Below, piece after piece: positions 39,401 through 50,101 of a DNA stretch of 64,000 nt. The translations under genes and the position numbers were made by a program. The notes below the pieces were generated by a model. It made no database searches. It saw only the letters and a list, made by a program, of their open reading frames with translations, and had not been told where the DNA came from. The stretch's first letter is position 1, and the number at the start of each line of letters is the position of its first letter. Origin of the DNA: Lingula anatina (taxonomy: Eukaryota; Brachiopoda; Lingulata; Lingulida; Lingulidae). The DNA is taken from the NCBI RefSeq assembly GCF_001039355.2, contig NW_019775433.1, forward strand, positions 319,469 through 383,468. Direction: 5' to 3'.

Positions 39401-42400
39401 TAGAATCTACCCATAAGAGAGGGTGCCCAGTTTTAACATATGTGATTAGTGGCGCCATCTGTTGGTGAGAGACGGTAACGAAACCTGTGCTCTATTTATG
39501 ACTGACTGTCACAGTCTTTTTTAAGCCTGAATACGTATTTTGAGACGCTCGGTTAATTGAGATCAGCAGCATTGAGAATGAAAAGTAATTATCAACACAA
39601 GTGACAAATACATTCATTATCGAAGACATATTCAGCAAAACACACTGTTTTTGTATTCAGGCTGAGAACACGTTCTTGCTGACCCTGGACGGAGACGTGG
39701 ACTTCAAATCGGACGCTGTCCGCTTACTGATGGACAGACTGAAGAAGAACAAGAAGGTCGGAGCGGCTTGCGGACGTATTCATCCTGTCGGACAAGGTGC
39801 GTGCACGAGCTGAATCCAAATAACTTTCAACTTACACTGTTTTCCTTTACATAACGACCTCTCGTCAATCAAAATGTTAAACCAACGACTTGTTTAAGTA
39901 TCTAGTAATTTCCTTCGAGTCATAAACAAATGTTCAGTAGCAATTATAATTTATGGCACTAGAATCAAATCAGTGAAGTTAATCTCTGTTCGTGTTTTTT
40001 CTCCCCCAGGCCCCATAGTGTGGTTCCAGCAGTTCGAGTATGCCATTGGTCATTGGCTTCAGAAGGCTGCAGAACACATCTACGGCTGCGTCCTCTGTGC
40101 TCCCGGATGTTTCAGTCTGTTCCGTGGTTCCGCCATCATGGACGACAATGTGATGAGACAGTACGCCACGCGGGCCTCGGAGGCTCAGCATTTCGTGCAG
40201 TTTGATCAGGGTAAGTCATCCTTTAGCACTAGAGACCGGTTTGGCAGGAATGGTAGCGTCAGAAATTTAAGCGCTGGGTACCAAGGTTAGGGTTATCCAA
40301 AAATATCAGGGTCAGTATATGGGGCAAATATCACCTGTAAAAAAAATTGAAAATAGACTACCATACGTAGCGAACTGCCTTTCCTGTGACACCGGAGTGA
40401 CGGGATATTTGGCCTGAGATGTATGTTTCAGATAGGAGGTTGAGCCTTTTTTTAAGATATGCATTATGATTTTATTTCAAAGAAAAAATGTTCTACTCAT
40501 AATTACAACGTGCATTATGATCTTATTAATAAAGCAAAACAAGTAAGGAAAGAGGGGAAAAAGTGAATAACGAACCCTAAATTCATGAATATTAATACTG
40601 TTTATATCATAATTCCAGGTGAAGATCGTTGGCTGTGTACGTTACTCCTACAGCAAGGATACCGTATTGAGTATTGTGCCGCCGCCGACGCCTTAACCCA
40701 TTGCCCTGAAACCTTCAACGAGTTCTTCCAGCAGAGAAAACGGTGGGCTCCCTCAACAATGGCCAACATTGTGGATCTGCTGCAGGATTACAAGAACACC
40801 GTCATCGTCAACGATAACATCAGCCACCTGTACATGTTGTACCAGTTCTTCTTGCTGGTGTCCACTGTCCTTGGTCCGGCCACTGTTATGATGACCATCG
40901 CTGGTGCCTTCAACGCTGTACTCAAGACGAACCTGTGGCAGTCCTATGCTCTTTCTCTTGGCCCGCCGTTCTTCTTTATCCTAATTTGCCTGTTCACGCG
41001 CACCAAGACCCAGCTAGCGGTAGCCAGTATCCTTAGTGCGTTGTATAGTGTCATCATGATGGTTGTCATTGTCGGTACCATAATTAACGGTGTACAGGAG
41101 TCGTTCACGTCGCCCAGCGTAGTTTTCATAACACTGTTGGCGGCGTTCTTCTTGCTCGCAGCGTTCTTCCATCCGCAGGAGTTTGCGTGCATCATCCCGG
41201 GTCCCCTGTACTTCCTGTGTATTCCCGCCGGCTACCTCGTGCTCACGATTTACGGCCTGTGCAACCTGAACAACATCTCGTGGGGAACACGTGAGGTGCT
41301 AAGTAAGCGTCGCCAGAAAATCGCGGACGAAGAACGAAAGAAGAGAGAAGAGGAAGAGAAGCAGAAGAAGAAAAAGAACTCGGGTCTTTTCGCCTGGCTG
41401 GGACTGACTCAGATCATGGAGGACGTCAAAGACTTCTATCTGCAGATGATAGGAAGCACAAGGCAAAGCGGTCAACCAGCCCAGCAGACCCAGATGGAAA
41501 AACTTCTCATAAAACTTAACCAGACACTGGAGAAGCTCCCGGAGAGAATGCGCAAAGAACAGGACCGTAAAGCTGGGCTGCCGACTTTTGACAGCGACAC
41601 CGACCCCTTGGACGACATGTACGATCCCGACCCACATCTTCCACTGGAGCGCATGCTTTCTAAGAAAAAAGGAGCAGGGGTCACGGACGCCATTAGTATC
41701 CAGATTCCAGAGAGTCACCATCTCAATCATCTCAGTCCACACAGCCAGAAACACGATCATCTGAGTCCATCCAGCGAACACGAACACGAGGTTATCAAAG
41801 ACGCTATGGAGGACACGTGTTGGATGTATGACCCCGCCTTTGGAGATGGACCCATTTCGAACATCACGTCCAAAGAAGTCCAGTTCTGGCGGCAGTTCAT
41901 CAAGAAATACCTCTTCCCCATCAATGCTGATAAAGAACACGAGAAGAAACTGGCTTTGGATTTGAAATCACTGCGTGATAACGTCGTCTTTGCTTTCTTC
42001 ATGCTGAACTTCTTGTGGATCATCATCATCTTCCAGTTGCAGGTGCTCCAAGAGGAGCTCAAGGACGTGATTTATATCCAACTGCCTAGAGCTGATGGCG
42101 GAGTGGAGAAGTTTGAGCCCCTGGGTCTTGCCTTCTTGGCTCTTTTCGCCTTGATCTTGATTCTCCAGTTTGTTGCTATGATCGTTCATCGATGGGGAAC
42201 CTTGCTACATCTGATCGCCATCACGGAGGTGAGAGTGTTTGGCACGGGGAGGGACAGCTACACCACAGACGTCCAAGAAGCTATACGGATTAGTAAAGAG
42301 CTTCAGAAAATCAAGGGCATCAAACACGAGGCGGTGCCAGACGAGACGGTTGATAATGATACCATATACGAGTCTCTCGCCACCATGAACACGGACAGGA

Positions 42401-42792
42401 CGGCAGATACCAATGCGACACGGGAGATCCCCAACCAGTTACAGGAGAATCTACGCATGCGCCTGACGCAGCTTAAGAAGCATGAAATTTCCAACGCATT
42501 GGGAGGACGCCGTCCCACAAGGATGCACCCACTAGGTGGCGACACGTTGAAGAAAGCTTTCATGACGCGCTTAACCAAGCTTCAAAGAGACTTGCATTTG
42601 AATGAGAGAGACGTTGCTCCTAATACACATGTTATTAATATAGGCCATGATTATGGTCCAGTATATCTTAACAAAAATGGTGGCGGTGCAGGAGAAAAGG
42701 AAGAGGGAAATGAATTATTCCGTACTCTGAGGAGAGAAATTGCAGACAGACGCAGGCGACGTCCTGTCCACGACGTTTGGGATAAAAATTAA
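14769..42792 (+). CDS. CS1: Myosin motor-chitin synthase fusion (mollusc-type, EC 2.4.1.16)
   Basis: Transmembrane enzyme that polymerises UDP-GlcNAc into chitin and carries an N-terminal myosin head. Thirty exons join without a phase break: 14769-14892, 15589-16043, 19396-19461, 19974-20213, 20492-20606, 20767-20914, 21062-21179, 21803-21920, 22225-22296, 22677-22815, 23108-23333, 26625-26789, 27010-27152, 27494-27686, 28130-28185, 28489-28638, 29032-29143, 31938-32063, 33619-34211, 34881-35100, 35393-35539, 35836-36953, 37501-37794, 37996-38075, 38271-38373, 38708-38861, 39179-39376, 39661-39796, 40010-40210, 40619-42792. The product is 2,727 residues, longer than the roughly 2,300 I recall for bivalve orthologues. 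Order: acidic N-terminus, motor (about 165-880), one IQ motif, charged helix, serine-rich linker, about ten membrane segments, catalytic domain with CATMWHE, DGD, EDRW, QRKRW and SWGTRE, further membrane segments, coiled coil, two C-terminal membrane segments. All splice sites are GT/AG. In molluscs this enzyme is associated with larval and mantle shell formation. Confidence 0.96.
15443..15471. repeat. (GT)n microsatellite in intron 1
   Basis: Imperfect GT dinucleotide run interrupted by one TT, about 115 bases upstream of the exon 2 acceptor. Confidence 0.9.
16044..19395. other. Chitin synthase intron 2
   Basis: A 3.35-kb intron. Two open stretches (16213-16443 and 16821-17119, both strands) have no family resemblance and no suitable splice phase, so I leave them uncalled. 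A single ambiguous base at 18805 may mark an assembly join. The coding phase across the intron remains correct. Confidence 0.7.
19764..19909. repeat. 31-bp minisatellite, about 4.7 copies
   Basis: The unit begins CACACCTAACACACTGTTAC and ends ACTAATAGTAC. It lies in intron 3, some 65 bases before the exon 4 acceptor. Confidence 0.93.
20924..20969. repeat. (CT)n tract just after the exon 6 donor
   Basis: An imperfect CT/TCTT run starts ten bases after the exon 6 donor (20915). This leaves the 147-base intron largely pyrimidine on the coding strand. Confidence 0.9.
23334..26624. other. Chitin synthase intron 11
   Basis: A 3.3-kb intron in the middle of the motor. The longest open frame (24910-25422, + strand, 170 codons) looks non-coding: no domain, no hydrophobic pattern, a minus-strand overlap equally open, and no splice phase that fits. 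A G-run lies near 24396. Confidence 0.65.
29188..29641. repeat. Degenerate minisatellite, unit about 37-46 bp
   Basis: Roughly a dozen copies of a unit with the core TTATACTTCTTAGACATGT followed by a GATA-TTACAGCTA phrase, in intron 17. Near the 3' end a shortened 31-bp form (CTAGATAATTACAGTTATAC) is itself repeated three times. Copies are diverged, so the array is older than the 36-bp one at 12.7 kb. Confidence 0.9.
30326..30406. other. Assembly gap (81 N) inside a poly-T tract
   Basis: T runs flank the Ns on both sides (from 30311 to 30438), so the gap is a sequencing dropout in a homopolymer within intron 17. No exon is expected to be lost, since motor and IQ exons join in phase across it. 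Confidence 0.97.
31938..34211 (+). other. CS1: IQ motif, charged helix and serine-rich linker of the chitin synthase (exons 18-19)
   Basis: Exon 18 (881-922) has one IQ-type light-chain site ([16 protein letters not shown]-like with Val-Gln instead of Ile-Gln). It runs into about 40 residues of alternating Lys/Arg and Glu ([20 protein letters not shown] and on to about 953), which should form an extended charged helix, a possible lever-arm extension. Exon 19 then switches to a low-complexity Ser/Arg-rich region with repeated S-x-S/T-L-E/D motifs, and ends in an acidic patch ([10 protein letters not shown]). The linker joins motor to membrane domain and is the likeliest phosphoregulation site. 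Confidence 0.8.
34881..42792 (+). other. CS1: Membrane and catalytic chitin synthase domain (exons 20-30)
   Basis: Exons 20-22 hold about ten hydrophobic segments, including the [10 protein letters not shown] motif typical of animal chitin synthases. The GT2 catalytic core follows on the cytosolic side: CATMWHE (1693-1699), the LDGDVDF metal and sugar-nucleotide motif (DGD 1901-1903), [15 protein letters not shown] (2005-2008) with the catalytic Asp, and QRKRW (2042-2046), which forms the chain exit/product site. Five more membrane segments lead to SWGTRE (2224-2229). A basic coiled coil, a Ser/His-rich loop and two last membrane segments follow. The tail is cytosolic or extracellular depending on segment count; an arginine cluster lies near the C-terminus. 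The last exon is unusually long (2,174 nt, no introns). Confidence 0.95.
37961..37995. repeat. (TTA)n microsatellite forming the exon 24 acceptor
   Basis: The 3' end of intron 23 is a nearly pure ATT repeat that runs straight into TATAG and exon 24. It replaces the usual polypyrimidine tract. Confidence 0.88.
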
Positions 42793-43420
42793 TTTTGTGA
42801 ACACATTCTTTTCTAACCATTAGGTAAAAATCTTTTTTGAAAAACTTTTGGGAACAATTTATCATTGCCAATACAGGACAATGTCAATTAAATCTGCGTT
42901 AATTTACAAAACTAACTTTACGTGTGAATGAGGTCCTATAAATGTAGCTGGTTTTGCCATGCTTCTGCTTTCAGTGAATCTGCATGTGCCAAGGTCTGTG
43001 AACTAAACAAACATTAGGATGCATTTTTACTTTATTTACGCTCGGGAATTCGGGAATTATTTATAATAAGCCGAAGGGAAAGATGTAGCTACATTTGTAG
43101 GGCTTCATTAAATTGTGTGCTTGATATTTATGTGAATTGTATTATAGCGTTAAGTGTGAAAGGAACAGTTAGGAGTGGAGGAAATAGAATCTCAGAAAAA
43201 AAAGCAATGTTAACGATGTATGAGTAGGAATCCTGATTAGGAGCGGCATGTCTCTGTCAAAGAGTCCCAATCCCCATTGTCATGAGGTATTCCAGAAACT
43301 TGAGGGAGGGAGCCTGTCTCAACCAAATGACGACGACGGGGTAAATTATTAAAAAAGAAATAAAAAGTCTAGTTACTCAGCTTTGTGATGTTAAGGGTGA
43401 CGGCTGTTTCAAATAAAGAG
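42793..43420 (+). terminator. Probable chitin synthase 3' UTR with polyadenylation signal
   Basis: After the TAA at 42790-42792 there is AT-rich sequence without coding potential. An AATAAA at 43412-43417 is the first clean hexamer on a U-rich background and would give a 3' UTR of about 0.64 kb. Another AATAAA-containing phrase at about 43360 and one at about 43840 are alternatives. Confidence 0.4.
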
Positions 43421-44969
43421 CAGTTAATTTTTATGATATCGTGTTTGCTTTTTTTCTTCCTATTAACAAATATTTTAAAGGGTGGCGCTGAGAAAAGAGT
43501 TGGAGAGAACTCGGACTTTTGTCTTTTGCTGATACTTAAATATCAACTTACTACAAAAATTATTTTAAGATTTTATTTTTAAAAAGACCATTGAAACTGA
43601 TATTTTTTTTTAAATTGAAACGTGGTTTCCGTAAAAATTACCTGTTTTCAAAGTGCAACGTCTTAGATGTAATTATATTGGATTGTTTTTTAAACGTTTT
43701 AAAGTTGATACTTTCAAGATACATGATTGAAGCCATACAAAATACCCTGCAGCGTATATAAAATATTACAGCTTCTCTCTAGCACAAGCTAAGTAAACCC
43801 CGAATGCAAAAAAAAAAAAAAAAAATACGAAATAAATTTCTGGCACAGCAGAAAAAAGGTTTTGAAATCTCAAATTTCTACTTGTGAATATGACCTACTA
43901 TTTTCCCCTCCAACAGTAGGGTACAGAATATAAGCAGAAAGTGTATTTGTAAATGTACATTTTTGCGAAATGATGTAACGAAACTCTTCAGTATTTCTTT
44001 AAGTGATACTCTTTGAAACAATAGGGTGGCATTTCATTTAGTGGATTTAAAGACACTGATTTGGCAAAAGTAATCGCTTAATATGGATATTTTTTTAAAA
44101 TTTGTTCAAAATTACATATTTTGTCAAGTAAATGCGACAGCGCCGGTTACGGACACACCTGTAGCACGTGTCGTCCTCGCAATGCACTGGCATAGCAATC
44201 ACATAGCCATGTTTTCCTTTTTGTGCTGTGTTATCTGTAACTCCTACTTATAAATACCTTGTTATTTAAATGGACAATAGACTTAAACGAATACGGAGAT
44301 TATCGCTCTATAGGTTATTAATTAAAAGAGGCAGGAGGGTTGGCGGGTGGGTAAGGTATAGATCAATACCAATGGACCTACTGAACTGCAAAAAGATTAA
44401 GAACATTTGTAGTATGCGTCTAACATAATGAGGTGCAGAAATCGTCAAATCAATGGGATCAATATTCTACAGGTAGCGCACAGGTTAGATAAATAATTAT
44501 GCAGTGTTGTAAGACTTATAAAATAACCGTAATATTACGCGACTGGCTGCTCGAGAGCAAGTCAACTGCGAAAAATTAATAAACTTTCCTTGCACACGGA
44601 AATCCATTGTAAAGAATGCGACAAAATTAGCCTTAATTTGAAATGCTCACAGACTGATCCATTCAACTTATTTAAGTTTCCCGTTAACTAAATAGACCTT
44701 TCGTGACCTGCGCCTGTTTACGTTTTGAGTGACGACCCTCAACACTGCGCCTTCGCTCCCGTTCACCACACAGCTCTACGAGTCAACTTACGCCAAAGGT
44801 AAACATTTAAGTCAACTGTTTCACAAGTAACCCCTCATTTGAAAACACCGTCCATTGTGTGGGAGAGAAGGCATAAAGCCCGTATACATGGCTCCATTGC
44901 TACGCTCTGCTGAAGCGGGCGCGGTTTGAAAGAAATAGGTAAAATTTCCCACACTACAGATTAATCAAG

Positions 44970-45097
44970 ATGGCGGCGGAGGGGGAAAAACAGAGGGTGG
45001 TGTCAACTTTAGAGTCACAGGAAGGCTTTTTTTACCGATAAAAGCCAGCACGCAAGAGGACATTAAAAACGCTGATAAGTTCCAACCTAACAATCAG
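44970..45097 (+). other. Candidate first exon (untranslated or miscalled coding)
   Basis: A GC-richer start (AAGATGGCGGCGGAGGGGGA) in good translation context opens MAAEGEKQRVVSTLESQEG. It is closed by a stop just after a seven-T run at 45027-45033. The sequence then reaches a good donor (AATCAG, GTATGA). If it is transcribed it most likely serves as a 5' UTR exon with a short upstream frame, possibly for PHLPP, whose first visible exon begins right after an acceptor. Confidence 0.25.
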
Positions 45098-46022
45098 GTA
45101 TGAGACGTAATGTGTGGCTTGAGTTGTAAAGTTATGCGTTTGAATGGTGATAACTTCTAAGATAACGAAATCTTCCCGTACTGAGACTGGCACTTCGTGT
45201 GTCTACTCACGACAGCAACCGATATAAGAGAAAGAGGGGTCGGGACAGGGCGGGGCTACCAAGACGACCCCTGGGTGGCAGTATGGGGTGGGGTTTTCAA
45301 TGAAATGTTCCTATTATTTCTTTATTATTCTTGTCAATCTGCTAAGTATAAGGTATCATCAAGAGTGAAGAGACGTACAATGTATGCCTTTACCTGTACG
45401 TAACTGCGTTGTATTAAGTTTTTGGTGCCCTTATCCCAGATTTTTCGTGTTTATCTTGGGTCTTGTAAATGCCCTTAGATACTTCACTCAAAACCATTGA
45501 ATTCTTTAAAGAATAGCTCAACAGGGAAGTAACGGAATATATATATATGTATGGGATATATGTCAGGGAGGCGTGTGAGCTGCATTTTTAGTTTCCAACA
45601 TTTTTGTTTTCAAAATGTCTGCTCGTTGCTACATCTTTAATGGTATTGACAAGGGACAGTCTACACGTACATGTACATTTCAGACCAGTATATTGAACCG
45701 AATATAATGTTGTATAGAAAATCATTTCCTATTCAGGCTTGTTGCTAGCAACTTTAAAGGGGGGGGGGGGGGTCGGGGTAATTTTGTGAAAAAGGAGGAC
45801 TTTTTATCTGCAAACTTACATATGCCTCAGTACTGGCACAGCACTTGGATCAGTTTTTGATTCAGGGCGGATCTTATCAAGACCAAATTAGCAATGTCTT
45901 CGACCCTACGGACCTCCTTCTCCCTGAAACGGCCTGACAATGTCACTGACAGTCAGTTGACGTTTAGTGTCAGTCGGTTGACGTTTATTGCGGCAGATGA
46001 CAATGATTGTCAGTCACTTGAC

Positions 46023-46023
<1 letters not shown>

Positions 46024-46071
<48 letters not shown>
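46024..46071. repeat. Poly-T tract (48 T)
   Basis: Uninterrupted T run. Three copies of a phrase containing CAGT and TTGACGTTTA lie just before it (from about 45949), so it may be the tail of an inverted retroposed element. Confidence 0.95.
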
Positions 46072-46072
<1 letters not shown>

Positions 46073-49000
46073 TCAGTTGGCACACGGTGCGGTGTGTTCT
46101 CCTTCAAGACCCATGTAATACAGTAACAACATTATAACAGAACTGAAAACTGTAAGAGGCCAATTGGGTCATGGCTTTTTTTTTTAACGGATTAAGCCAG
46201 AGAAATATCTGTGAAAAGGTCTTTCTAAAGAAAGAAATACTCTCTTTGATCCTGATAAAAAGTAACAGCACAGGGTGGATGGTATATAGTGGTTATGGTA
46301 TATGGTGGTTATGGGGTCCTCTTTCCTACTGGTATTTACTAGATTTTTTAATGAGGACTATCACCATCACTGCATGAAAACATATTAGCTTGCTTTATCT
46401 CTCTGTCTGTCTGTATTTCTGCTGTTAATGTATTTACGGTAAACTTATTCACGAAATACACTCATAAAGGTCAGCCGATACTTTTTTCAAATGGAATGAT
46501 AATAAGCCCTTCATTGTTATCATAACTATAGTTTTTATCACAAAAAGCCAGGTATAAAGTGGCATATCTTTTATCAAGTAGTTTACCGCGTTTCATTCAT
46601 ACCTGACATTTACGCCTAAAGTCCTGTTTCGTTAAATATAGTGTCGAGTGAGATCTTCGTCGATAATAAACGTAACTTAAAGAGGGAAGCTTATCTCACG
46701 CACAATCCGGTATGATTTTAGTAACGTAGCGTGATTGGTTTTACTTCACTCTCTTTCGCAGACTTCGTCCTCTGCAATAATTCACTTCTGGTTTCAAAAT
46801 TACACTTTTGTCAACAACTTTGTGACAATCAATATGAACACCTTGGCACCTTGGTTTAAACCGCATCCACTTTTTACGTTTCAAAATATATCTGAAAATA
46901 TTAAAATAGATTCCGTGTGCTTGCCGCGTGGCAGGAGAGTACGTTTGTGCAAGCGACTAAAAGGCTTGAGACACGTGTAGGAGGCTGTTCTTAAGGAAGG
47001 AGGGCGCGTACAGATGGCTGTACAGAGGGCTGGGGCAGACAGGGGAGGGCAGCAGTGAACGTCTGCATGGCCTGATACTACAGGGACATCTATACCATCA
47101 GCTGGGGACTACAGTGACCACTGCCACCCTGCCACGGGCTGTAAAGTACAGTGATGGCCAAACAGTGACTGAGAAGAAAAAAGAGCTCGCTCTCTGTCAA
47201 ATGTTTTATTAACTAAACGTTGGTGAAGAGATGGAGTTGCAACAGCTCACCTTTAGTTAACCCCGCCACAAGTGCTAAGGCTCTCCGCGGCGTCCTCGCG
47301 TGTGACATGCAGCTTATATGGACAGAGCTGAACAAAGGGCAGGTGGTGAAGAAAACTGACAATGGATAGAAGACGTTTTTCCAAAAGAAACTAGAAAAAG
47401 AAACTGGGAATTACAAAACTGGGTGACATTTTACGGTGACGTTAGCCAGTCTGTGACGTTGGATTCATGAAGAGTCCAACACTAACATTTTACTTGCATA
47501 CGTAAATTTCGTATTGTTGCACATAGAGGAGAGAGCTGCTAAGTAATATGGTTCCTGGAGTGAGACATAATAACTGGGTCTTTAATAAGTGTTCCGTTCA
47601 CCACGGCAGTATTGACAGAACACCTGCCATGTTACAGTGAAATGACACGACTGTAGACTAAAAAATCAAGATCGGAAACGGAGCAGACATTGAGTGGGAA
47701 GACAAGGTGTAAATGACGATTGGTTAACCCATAATTTGACGACACTATTTTTGTTGAGTTACCATTCACAAAAGAGGAAGAAGAATAAAAAGATCCGAGA
47801 GATATGCCGCATACCTGCCCAAAATCATGAGTCTTTTCATAAAAAAATAAAAAAAGATCCGTTGAAAGAAATGCAATGAGAGAAAAAGAAGATCTGAAGT
47901 GACGAGCTGACTGTCAGCGCATTTTTCTTAACTAAACTGAAAGAAAAAAAATTACCAGTTGTGATTCATCGCCAGAATTTGAAAGATGTACCTGCACTGT
48001 AGACGTAAACAACCTAAAACCACCAGTTGGTGATACGATGCCGCAGTGAAGAATTACCCGATTCGTTTTTATCATACACATTTCGTTGTACTCCACAGTC
48101 TGTGCCATTTCTTTACGTGAAGTCTCGTTACTTGACACTACCAGCATGCTCAGGTGATTCTGCACATCGCCTTTGAAAAGAAACAAAGCATGCCAAAGGG
48201 CGGAATGTTTAAAAGACAAGGACAGAAACATAAGGCGGTCGGCGGTGAGTAAACGATGACACATTCTTATGGTAATTAAAGTACGCTCACATCTATGGTC
48301 ACATCCATTACAAAATCAGTACCATATATATTTTTGTTTTGTTTTATGACGTACTCAAAATGGGACACGGACTTAAGAAAGAGAAAGAGAGAGAGAGAGT
48401 GGGGAAAGAAGGGGGAAATTTTTGGTCAAAAGTAAACTGGATAAGCCTTTGTCTTACCTGGGTCAATCTCAAAGCCAAATTTGTTTGCTGTGAAGGTTTT
48501 CCTTATAATGCTTGGTGGTAAACAAATAACGCTCACTGAAATCTTGTCAAGTGTCGTCTGCCAAATAACATGATGACCATAACTGTTACAAAAATGTACG
48601 TTCCATCGTCAGTTCTCTAGTATCAGATGAGTTGGACTGATTGCATTAATTACGTGTTTTCTATTACACAAATTGCGTCTGTACAGTAATATTTGAATAA
48701 TTTTTCTTTAAGGTATAACTGTAGTCCACTTTTAGACGAGTTTACATGTCTGCGTTCTACTGACATTGCGCTGGTCACTACCTTCTTTTATTTTTTTTCC
48801 TCTCCAGGCTCTGTATTATCTAAGCTATCTGGGGGTCAAGCGATGACTAAGAATTATTTATCGCTGACCAGTTTTAACTAGACCTCAGGTGCCAAGTGTG
48901 CGCTTTTAAATGTGCGTTTACATTATTTCCAAATGGACATACATGTTCGAAATATTGTGCTCCATTTTAGAAAAAAAAAGTTGTCAGACGACAGCGTTCG

Positions 49001-49288
49001 TAGATTTGCCTACGAAATCAAATGTGCAATGAAGTGGAAATAGGAATATCACATTGAGGTCCGAATCAGAGGAGATGACCCGCCGACAGGTGGAGTGTAC
49101 CAGGGCTGGTCAGAAAAAGTAGTCCGCAAGTCATTTTCCCTGTACTACGCACAGATGGCATTCATCCCATATACTAACCCCGATAGGTCCTGCACCCAGC
49201 TTACTCTAACCCGTGCAAATCATATGGGGTCCCGGAATTCCATTCCTAGGAATACAATTCCTGTCACACAGGCTAACCCTAACTTGTT

Positions 49289-49456
49289 CAGGGGCGGATT
49301 TAGGCCGTCTTCTGGGTCTTCCGGAAGACGTTCAGATTTTCAAGTTTACATTGACAGGCATCTAATTTTTTCTGTCGGAAGACGGTCAAAAATGGAGGAT
49401 GGATCAACAAAGATAGTTTGGAAGACTGTTAGAAAATATCTCTGGATCCGCCCCTG
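49289..49456. mobile_element. Short non-autonomous DNA transposon (hAT-like MITE)
   Basis: A 168-bp element has terminal inverted repeats: CAGGGGCGGATTTAG at the left and, at the right end, the complement of CAGGGGCGGATCCAG. Both ends carry CAGGGGCGGAT exactly, a terminus common among hAT-type elements. Subterminal sequences (GTCTTCTGGGTCTTCCGGAAGAC and TCGGAAGACGGTC, given here as similar rather than identical) also mirror one another. TTGTT occurs beside both ends, but a clean 8-bp target duplication is not visible. There is no transposase. Confidence 0.7.
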
Positions 49457-49716
49457 ATTGTTCTAATCGTACGGGCCCAGGAATTCCATCCCTACGATTA
49501 TCGTTCTTGTAAAGGCTGTGGAGCCCTTGGCCTGGAAGCGCAGGTGCAGAGATAAGCAGGGCAAATGTCAAATGTCAAATGTCGTCTGCTTGTATTCTAT
49601 TCTCTAGTGGAGAGACAGTGATGACGATCAGCAAACTTTATTGACGTAATCACAGACTTGGGCTGTAAACTTATATGTTTCTCAACAGACACTGGTTTGT
49701 TGTCTCTCCCCCCCCC

Positions 49717-50101
49717 NNNNNNNNNNNNNNNNNNNNNNNNNNNNNNNNNNNNNNNNNNNNNNNNNNNNNNNNNNNNNNNNNNNNNNNNNNNNNNNNNNNN
49801 NNNNNNNNNNNNNNNNNNNNNNNNNNNNNNNNNNNNNNNNNNNNNNNNNNNNNNNNNNNNNNNNNNNNNNNNNNNNNNNNNNNNNNNNNNNNNNNNNNNN
49901 NNNNNNNNNNNNNNNNNNNNNNNNNNNNNNNNNNNNNNNNNNNNNNNNNNNNNNNNNNNNNNNNNNNNNNNNNNNNNNNNNNNNNNNNNNNNNNNNNNNN
50001 NNNNNNNNNNNNNNNNNNNNNNNNNNNNNNNNNNNNNNNNNNNNNNNNNNNNNNNNNNNNNNNNNNNNNNNNNNNNNNNNNNNNNNNNNNNNNNNNNNNN
50101 N
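49717..50101. other. Assembly gap (385 N) inside a C-rich tract
   Basis: C runs border the Ns on both sides. The real content and length are unknown. It lies in the interval upstream of PHLPP, so an untranslated exon could be hidden here. Confidence 0.97.

Larger units (their letters stand above)
43421..49288. other. Gene-poor interval between chitin synthase and PHLPP, left part
   Basis: No exon with a recognisable product. Contents: an A-run at about 43807, a G-run near 45762, a 48-base T-run (46024-46071), GC-richer patches at 44700-45100 and 46980-47360, and a minus-strand open frame at 47932-48264 (110 codons) that has no recognisable domain. The GC-richer patches could be untranslated first exons or promoters of PHLPP. 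Confidence 0.45.

Noticed and set aside
41299-41940. 213-codon minus-strand frame opposite the last chitin synthase exon
   Set aside because: Antisense shadow of well-conserved coding sequence.
47932-48264. 110-codon minus-strand open frame
   Set aside because: No family resemblance, no splice or start evidence; kept only as a note in the intergenic entry.
49095-49457. 120-codon open frame at 49.1-49.5 kb
   Set aside because: Its second half is the MITE with its terminal repeats; not a gene.
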